A DNA stretch of 64,000 bases from Anthonomus grandis grandis (lineage: Eukaryota > Arthropoda > Insecta > Coleoptera > Curculionidae), in the NCBI RefSeq assembly GCF_022605725.1, contig NC_065554.1, forward strand, positions 27,733,100 through 27,797,099. Direction: 5' to 3'. The first letter of the stretch is position 1. The number at the start of each line of letters is the position of its first letter. The translations under genes were made by a program, and so were the position numbers. The notes under the pieces are model-generated. The model did not search any database. It was given only the letters and a program-made list of their open reading frames with translations, and was not told the DNA's origin. Shown here in pieces: positions 56,321 through 64,000 of the stretch.

Positions 56321-59300
56321 TTATAAAACCGACGCCTCGGCAGGCCTGGGCGCGGTGTTATTGTTATTATTACTACTGGAAATCTCCCCCGCGTGACTCG
56401 AACAATAAAACTTCTTATGGGCGATAAACGAATTCGGGTAAGTGAAGTAAATATTACATGATTTGCAGTAATGCGCCCCCGGTTTCGTTGGCACTTCCTG
56501 GACAATTTCGTCGCTCCCTTTCGGACTGGATAAATCCGGTTCTTCTTTGATCGTGACTCCATCTACCGGCGCGATAATTATTTCCGGTTCCATGGCTTCT
56601 TTTTTTACTAAAAAACAAAAAAAAACTTGCTCAAATAGACATACTTCGAGAGCTTGAAACACTCACCAATAATCTCCTCGTCCTCCTCCTTAATAATACT
56701 ACCTCTGGGAGGCTCGCCGTTTGCCTCCTCACTACACTCGTGGACCAACTTGACGTGTCTCACCACGTTGGCTTTGTACGGGGAACTGTAAGGGCAGTGA
56801 GGGCACAAGTGGGGATCCGGTCGCGTGTCCAGGTTTGGTGAGGAGGACACCTCGTCCGCCACGACGACGGGAGGCGCGGATATTTCCATACCGGCAGCCA
56901 CTACTGTGTCGTCGTCCAGGATGTAGGAAATATAGTTTTCTTCCTGGAATTTGGAATAGGTGAGCTGTTTGAGAGATTTTAACGATGTTAGTATGAATCG
57001 GTGATTGGCCAAAAAACTAGTGACGTCAGCGGTTTCGAACCAGGCATAACTTCCTGTCATGAGTTAAGTTATTCCATTACAAAGTCATGTGAATCCACCT
57101 TTAATAGTAGACGCTTTATACTCGATTATATGTAATGACAAGTTTCAATTATTATAAAGGTTAGGTGCAATTTACATGTGTTATGATTATTACAAATTAT
57201 ATGAAAATGAGAAGTTTTCAGTTATAAAAGTGTCTTAGTTAATTATTAATGTTTTGTTTACTGAAAGACTACGACATGACAGTTCAGAATACAAAACTCT
57301 TTAAAAAAATTTGTAGACTTCACTGGTCATCAGCTGCCATGTGTTTTGACAGATGACATTCTTGTCTGCCATCTTTGACGTTGACACAGTTCGGTTAAGT
57401 CATGTGAATCCACCTTTAATAGCATACGCTTTATACTCGATTATAGTAATGACAAATGTCAATTATTATAAAGGTTAGGTGCAATTTACATGTTGTATGA
57501 TTATTACAAATTATATGAAAATGAAACGTTTTCAGTTATGAAAGTGTCTTAGTTATATACTAATGTTTTATTTACTGAAAGATTACGACATGACAGTTCA
57601 AAATACAAAAGTCATAAACTCCTTCACTAGTCATCAGCTGCCATGTTTTTGACAGATGACATGCTTGTCTGTCATATTTGACGTTGACACAGTTCAGTTA
57701 AGAATATACCAAGTTTATACGGGATATTAAACCACTTTAATGGCTAAACCGGTTTAGAGATAATTAAGTTTGCCTAATGTTTACATAAAAGGATTAAGAA
57801 AAGTATTTTAAAAATTAAAAACAAAAAAATTGATTGAGCTGACTAGTTAGTTAATAAGTTATCATATAGTTTAACAAAATAATTGGGAAAAAATGAACAT
57901 CTAACCTTAAAAAATCTGGTTGTTTACTTTTTTCAAAGAGTTTGCATATTTGTGTTGGTAGCACTGGTAGTTAAGTCGGTTGAGTGGTGACAGGTGTTTA
58001 CACGTCTACACGGTACTTTAATGCGGTTTAAATACGGATTATTCACTAATTTAAATCAGTTTACTTATAAATTATCTTAAACCGATTTCCACTCAAACAC
58101 TTTAAGGTGCTCGTATAAACTTGGTAATAGTAAGTCTTTTTTTAAAAGCATATTAAAGTACTTTAAAGAAGACTAAGTACCAAAGAAATAGTGTAGATTT
58201 TCTTATTTATTTCTCTCTTTCTTTTGTTCTTGTGAATAATATCCAAAACCGTTGCTAAATGAGTTTTTAGAAGACACTTTCATATGAAAATTGGATTTTT
58301 GTAAAGCCTTTGACCATATCAAGCATCCATTGATAAACTACCCAATAACTCCAAAACGGTTGTATTTACAAGAAAAGTTGTAGGGACCTTTTTGGTAAAG
58401 AAAATTAACAGCTTTTATATGACACTAAAATCAATAAAATCGGTTCATGACTTTTAAAAATATTTAGATTTTTGTAAAGCCTTTGATAGTATCAAGATTT
58501 TTTTTAATCCATTGATAAACTACTCAATAACTCTAAAACGGTTGTATCTACAAGAAAAGGTGTAGGAACCTTTTTGGTAAAGAAACTTATCAGCTTTTAT
58601 ATAAAACTAAAATCAATAAAATCGGTTCATGACTTTTAAAGATATTTAGATTTTTGTAAAGCCTTTGATAGTATCAAGACTTTTTTTAATCCATTGATAA
58701 ACTACTCAATAACTCTAAAACGGTTGTATCTACAAGAAAAGGTGTAGGAACCTTTTTGGTAAAGAAACTTATCAGCTTTTATATAAAACTAAAATCAATA
58801 AAATCGGTTCATGACTTTTAAAGATATTTAGATTTTTGTAAAGCCTTTGACAGCATCAAGACTTTTTTTAAATCCATTGATAAACTACTCAATAACTCTA
58901 AAACGGTTGTATCTACAAGAAAAGATGTAGGAACCTTTTTGGTAAAGAAACTTATCAGCTTTTATATGACACTAAAATCAATAAAATCGGTTCATGACTT
59001 TTAAAAATATTTAGATTTTTGTAAAGCCTTTGATAGTATCAAGACTTTTTTTAATCCATTGATAAACTACTCAATAACTCTAAAACGGTTGTATTTACAA
59101 GAAAAGTTGTAGGGACCTCTTTGGTAAAGAAACTTATCAGCTTTTATATGACACTAAAATCAATAAAATCGGTTCATGACTTTTAAAGATATTTAGATTT
59201 TTGTAAAGCCTTTGATAGTATCAAGACTTTTTTAATCCATTGATAAACTACTCAATAACTCTAAAACGGTTGTATGTACAAGAAAAGGTGTAGGAACCTT

Positions 59301-62300
59301 TTTGGTCAAGAAACTTATCAGCTTTTATATGACACTAAAATCAATAAAATCGGTTCATGACTTTTAAAAATATTTAGTTTTTTGTAAAGCCTTTGATAGT
59401 ATCAAGACTTTTTTTAATCCATTGATAAACTACTCAATAACTCTAAAACGGTTGTATCTACAAGAAAAGGTGTAGGAACCTTTTTGGTAAAGAAACTAAT
59501 CAGCTTTTATATGACACTAAAATCAATAAAATCGGTTCATGATTTTTCAAAATATTTAGATTTTTGTAAAGCCTTTGATAGCATCAAGACTTTTTTTAAT
59601 CCATTGATAAACTACTCAATAACTCTAAAACGGTTGTATCTACAAGAAAAGTTGTAGAAACCTTTTTGGTAAAGAAACTTATCAGCATTTATATGACACT
59701 AAAATCAATAAAATCGGTTTATGACTTTTAAAAATATTTAGATTTTTGTAAAGCCTTTGATAGTATCAAGATTTTTTTAATTCATTTATAAACTACTCAA
59801 TAACTCTAAAACGGTTGTATCTACAAGAAAAGGTGTAGGAACCTTTTTGGTAAAGAAACTTATCAGCTTTTATATAAAACTAAAATCAATAAAATCGGTT
59901 CATGACTTTTAAAAATATTTAGATTTTTGTAAAGCCTTTGATAGTATCAAGACTTTTTTTAATCCATTGATAAACTACTCAATAACTCTAAAACGGTTGT
60001 ATCTACAAGAAAAGGTGTAGGAACCTTTTTGGTAAAGAAACTTATCAGCTTTTATATGACACTAAAATCAATAAAATCGGTTCATGATTTTTCATAATAT
60101 TTAGATTTTTGTAAAGCCTTTGATAGTATCAAGATTTTTTAAATTCATTGACAAATTACTCAATAACTCCCAAACGGTTGTATTTACCAGAAAACTTATA
60201 AGGATCTTTTCAATCAATTAAATCCTTTAACTAATTCTCAAAATATTTAGATGTTTGTAAAGCCTTTGATAGCATCAAGACTTTTTTTAATCCATTGATA
60301 AACTACTCAATAACTCTAAAACGGTTGTATTTACAAGAAAAGTTGTAGGGATCTTTTTGGTAAAGAAACTTATCAGCTTTTATATAAAACTAAAATCAAT
60401 AAAATCGGTTCATGACTTTTAAAAATATTTAGATTTTTGTAAAGCCTTTGATAGTATCAAGACTTTTTTTAATCCATTGATAAACTACTCAATAACTCTA
60501 AAACGGTTGTATCTACAAGAAAAGGTGTAGGAACCTTTTTGGTAAAGAAACTTATCAGCTTTTATATGACACTAAAATCAATAAAATCGGTTCATGACTT
60601 TTAAAGATATTTAGATTTTTGTAAAGCCTTTGACAGCATCAAGACTTTTTTTAATCCATTGATAAACTACTCAATAACTCTAAAACGGTTGTATTTACAA
60701 GAAAAGTTGTAGGGACCTTTTTGATCAAGAAACTAATCAGCTTTTATATGACACTAATTTCAATAAAATCATTACATGATTTTTCAAAATATTTAGATTT
60801 TTGTAAAGCCTTTGATAGTATCAAGATTTTTAAATTCATTGACAAATTACTCAATAACTCCCAAACGGTTGTATTTACAAGAAAACAATATAAGGATCTT
60901 TTCAATCAATTAAATCCTTTAACTAATTCTCAAAATATTTAGATGTTTGTAAAGCCTTTGACAATATCAAGATTCTCATTTAAAATTTACCTGCAGGTCA
61001 GGCGATCTCTTATGAAAATGCATCCTAATATGAGTCTTCATTCCTCTGAGCGTATTTCCTTTATATCTACATATATTACACAAATAAGCCTTTACACCCG
61101 TGTGGGACTCCATATGACGCTGCGCAGCGCTAGCGGTGGCACTTATGACGTCACAGCACGGACATTTCCAACCCGCTACAGCTGTATGCGTCACACACTT
61201 AAAAAAAAAACAACGTTTTCGTTCGTGTCGAAACTTGAAAATCACGAGGTCTTACCTGGTGTCCGGGCTCAAATAAACCACGACATTTGGCACACCTTTT
61301 AGGCTCGGTATCGCCCCTTTTCAGACAGTAGTACTGCTGGTGTGCATTCAAATTATCGGGCGAAGTGAATTTGATTCCGCATGCCAGACATATTAGCTGC
61401 TGGTACTGGGTGGCTGGACTGGTAGTACCTCCACTTCTAAAAATGATGCATAAGAAGCTTCACTGTTCCAAGAAATTCGGAAATAGTTACCTGGGACTCA
61501 CTGGCGGACTACCGCTGTTCTTAGAGGCATCGTCGTCCGCGGACCTGGAGGAACAATAGTGCTTTTTATGAATCAAGTAGTTCTCGTGTTTGCAGAAGAC
61601 AATGTTGCACTCTTTACACTTGGAGACCCCTTGTTTGACTATCACCTGAGGCATCACCGGGGGAATCGGGGCCAAATCAGAGAGGCGCATCTGCAACTAA
61701 AGAAAGCGAAAATGTCAAACGACGCTCGACTTGAGGGTGGAGGATTTGTACCTCTGGAGGAATCAATGCGGAAATATTGCCGCTCCTGAGTAGGAGAGGG
61801 TGTAGGGCGGGTGGTATTTCAAACGGAGCCGCTCCGGCAGCCGATACCGCTTCCGGACTGGTCCTCAGATGTTTTTCCAAACTTAACTTGGGAGTTTTGG
61901 AAGATCTCGGACTGTTGCTTCTGGATAAGTCGTCTAGTTTCCTTTTGGGACTGTGGCTGAGACCCGGCGAGCCTTTTTCGCAACCCCCACTGGGGGTGGA
62001 ACACGGCGAGCCTTGTATCGAGGGCTCGCACTCGATTCTCTCCGGAGATGGAGAGCGATGCTTCATGTTTTCTTTTTCCTGGTCCGGGTCGAGAGTATTC
62101 AGGCTGCCGGATTTTGAATATTCCGGATCCGGCGATTTGCGCACTGTGAGATCCAACGGGGCAGATGAAGATTCACTAAAAATTATGTGTGAAATAATGC
62201 AAAATAATTCGCAAACGGCCGTACTATGCCGCTCAGATCAAAGATAATGAATTATTACAAATTCGAATCTTACCGGTTATTTCCAGTCTCTTTGCCCTTA

Positions 62301-62645
62301 TTGACAGCTTTCAGCACTTGCTCACCCTGAGGTGCTGAATTCGAGCTGACCGCCGTCAGTGCGCTAGTCATCGGCTGCAAGGTACCGTTGGGCATAAGAA
62401 AACAGGGTGTGTCCGGACTGGGAAACCCGGTGGCGGTACTCAAAGAGGGCAGCACACTCGCGGATTTGAACAAGGAATATGGAACTATTATTATGGGGTT
62501 GGTGGGTAGGGCTAGGAAATGTTGCTGGGGAGCAGAAGAGGCCGTGGGCGAGGGTGGGGTTCGACAGGTGGCGGGGTCTACCGGACTGGTCGGAGAAGAG
62601 CCTGAGGTGCAGCTGGAAGGAGGTGCCGTAGATTTCACCACGTGC
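56321..62645 (-). CDS. ush: u-shaped (FOG family), last seven exons
   Basis: C-terminal 655 residues of a Friend-of-GATA cofactor, a nuclear protein that binds GATA factors and represses or modulates their targets. Exons 62645-62274, 62175-61731, 61690-61491, 61436-61256, 61197-60991, 56943-56667 and 56607-56321 are in phase throughout. In order: a Pro/Ser-rich region; APLDLTVRK, a CtBP-binding PxDL(S/T) motif; a C2HC finger CKECNIVFCKHENYLIHKKH; another, CLACGIKFTSPDNLNAHQQY; a C2H2 pair (CPCCDVISATASAAQRHMES, CNICRYKGNTLRGMKTHIRM); EENYISYILDDD; CPHCPYSSPYKANVVRHVKL; and a last C2HC finger CKSCNIYFTYPNSFIAHKKF. Fingers ending in Cys (HKKxYC) are the FOG hallmark that contacts GATA factors. 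The second intron is only 40 bases if real. Upstream exons lie right of 62645, beyond the window or unrecognised. Confidence 0.88.
57060..57700. repeat. Tandem pair of about 330-bp units containing MITE copies 3 and 4
   Basis: Units from about 57075 and 57403 share catgtgaatccacctttaat, a ttatactcgatta block, aaggttaggtgcaatttaca, cgacatgacagttca, catcagctgccatg and cgttgacacagttc. The MITE core within each has inverted ends (CATGTGAATCCACC and GGTGCAATTTACATG). It lies in the large u-shaped intron. Confidence 0.7.
58291..60975. repeat. 182-bp satellite array with higher-order structure
   Basis: gtaaagcctt recurs 16 times: 58301, 58474, 58656, 58838, 59021, 59203, 59384, 59566, 59748, 59929, 60111, 60257, 60439, 60621, 60803 and 60949. 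The usual spacing is 181-183 bp; two short units of 146 bp (60111-60257 and 60803-60949) share the same variant sequence and lie 692 bp apart, so the right part repeats as a four-unit block. Neighbouring units are nearly identical, suggesting recent homogenisation. The array fills most of the large u-shaped intron. Confidence 0.92.
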
Positions 62646-62649
62646 CTGA

Positions 62650-63505
62650 AATTTAAATCTTGGTTTAGCATTAAAAAATGTGAACATTTAAAAAAGTAAT
62701 TAATTCACAAGATTTTTAAGAAAAAAATTGAGAAACCCCTTCGGAGGCTCTAAAAGAGATTATTCAATTTTAGTTTTAACACAGGTGACAGGTATTAAAA
62801 AAAAACCCGCAAGTTGATGTAAACATTTCTTAGATCTGTCATATAGTTCTGTAGCTAGTAATTGGTAAACCTATCTTTAATCTTCTGTCATTAATGTCAA
62901 TGTCATTCATAGATGTGTTTTTTGGGGTTAAAATCTTAGTTCTGCTCTCTACCATGTTTTTCGATACCTTAAACAGACATGTATAATTGTAATGTAAATG
63001 TATACTGTCTTATGTAAATAAGACACTGGTCCTCGATTTGATTAAACCATATCTTACTAGACGAAATCAATTGGAAATTCTGATATCTAAAAATTGACAG
63101 CTAACTTCGAAATTCCAGAGCACAGCATTGGGACGGTTTTAGTTAAATATCATATAGATAGATCGGCTCCTTAAGGTTACGTGTCACAGTATTCTAATTT
63201 CGTACTGGAGCGATACGGTATTATTTTTGTTGAGGAAAAAACCAAAAGGGCAGAAGTTGAAAACTTTGCAAATATAGATTGAGATCCCTGAACGAATAAC
63301 ACTGCACAACAAATCGAAGGTTATTTTATGTTGACTGAAATATTTTTATTGTTGTTTACTAATTCGAGGCATCTGATTTCGAATCTGTCGTCAGTTTTAC
63401 TCTAACAGCTCGAGTTGTTTAGATATAGCTACGTTCTTCTCATTTATCTTTATTTTTGGTTTTTTATCTATTATAGTCGCGTTTTAGATAAATTATTGTA
63501 ATTTT
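62650..63505. other. No gene recognised; u-shaped intron and beyond
   Basis: AT-rich sequence right of the last recognised u-shaped exon. No further zinc-finger exon or other domain was found. Confidence 0.4.
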
Positions 63506-63509
63506 CATC

Positions 63510-64000
63510 ATGACTTCGCTAAGAAGGGTCTGCATTAACGATCCGAATTGTTTTTGTTATATTTGTGGTGAATGTTTTTCAAAAATTTCGATTGAATATG
63601 TCAGACTTTGTGAAACGAGCGTATTTAGAGTGTTTTGGTTTTCCTTTGGAAACAGATAACAAGTGCTGGGTGCCCAATATTGTGTGCAAAATTTGTGTTG
63701 AAGAATTACGTTTATGGGCCACTAAGAAGAGACTCTCTTTTAAATTCCAATCCCCAATGATTTGGCGTGAACCTTTAAATCATCACGATGACTGCTATTT
63801 TTGCGTTGTTAATATAAAAGGAATCAACAAGACGAACCGCTCCAAATGGATTTACCCCACATCAACATCAGCTGTGAGGCCTGTAAGGAGCTCAAAAGAT
63901 ACATCTTTACCATAACCATCTACATCTACAGAAAGTTCTGATGAATTGAATGAACTGAGTAGCATGAGCGATGACGAGTTTGTTCCAGAAAATCTCTTTG
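63510..64000 (+). pseudogene. Multi-copy insect ORF with CxxC and WREP motifs, broken
   Basis: Starts MTSLRRVCINDPNCFCYICG (63510); a one-base shift near 63563 is needed before FQKFRLNMSDFVKRAYLECF, then WVPNIVCKICVEELRLWATK, PMIWREPLNHHDDCYFCVVN and YPTSTSAVRPV. A TAA at 63913 is followed in the same frame by a Ser/Asp-rich stretch that runs off the window. The arrangement CYxCG, C..C, then MVWREP..H..DCYFC is that of a very common uncharacterised arthropod ORF, usually found in many diverged copies. The two breaks here fit a repeat and not a host gene. The cysteine pairs could bind zinc. Confidence 0.55.

Noticed and set aside
60721..61302. Open frames crossing the end of the satellite
   Set aside because: They arise from repeat units and from the antisense of a u-shaped zinc-finger exon.
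61777..62247. 156-codon plus-strand frame over u-shaped
   Set aside because: Antisense shadow of the Ser/Pro-rich u-shaped exon.

Overview
The window is nuclear DNA from an insect. It is AT-rich, its genes are split by spliceosomal introns, and the readable host genes are animal and arthropod types: the end of a TDP-43/TBPH gene, a ZAD-C2H2 zinc-finger gene (ZAD is an arthropod domain), two nuclear genes for mitochondrial ribosomal proteins (mRpL44 and mRpS26) and the 3' part of the FOG-family regulator u-shaped. A beetle is my guess from the general look of the transposons; the sequence does not prove it.

Layout, left to right: 0-1.1 kb, a frameshifted Tigger/pogo transposase (-). 2.1-8.5 kb, the last coding exons of TBPH (+), split by a 6-kb intron holding a decayed mariner, two inverted hammerhead-like motifs, a 0.7-kb duplication and LINE scraps. 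8.6-13.5 kb, a likely TBPH 3'UTR intron (MITE, a TIR-bounded DUF7869-type remnant, a G-rich tract) and a GU-rich putative 3'UTR exon. 13.6-15.9 kb, an apparently intact Tigger element with TA target duplication. 16-20.5 kb, mariner debris and a complete but frameshifted Tc1 element. 20.9-27.6 kb, the ZAD zinc-finger gene (-), with a 180-bp tandem array, a second Tigger and a LINE scrap in its large intron. 27.8-29.9 kb, mRpL44 (+). 30.5-32.6 kb, a third Tigger. 34.8-38.3 kb, mRpS26 (+), with two LINE fragments and a foldback element in intron 1. 39.5-43.5 kb, a 5'-truncated LINE (-). 44.7-46.1 kb, a DUF7869-type relic (-). 47.6-48.0 kb, a deleted mariner. 49.35-52.05 kb, a PIF/Harbinger element with perfect TAA duplication. 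52.2-53.4 kb, a Gypsy-like pol relic. 53.4-55.7 kb, a second TIR-bounded DUF7869-type element. 56.3-62.65 kb, the 3' seven exons of u-shaped (-), whose largest intron is mostly a 182-bp satellite. 63.5 kb to the end, a decayed copy of an insect multi-copy ORF.

The host genes are not an operon. The two mitoribosomal genes lie close together on the same strand; the others are unrelated. Most of the window is mobile DNA. The points most worth following are a DUF7869-type ORF family that looks like a DNA transposon, a Harbinger element whose two genes lie in each other's introns, a satellite running up to a u-shaped splice site, hammerhead-like motifs, and a short TGCCTGGAA motif scattered through introns. 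Coordinates of spliced exons are hand-called from splice signals and reading phase.
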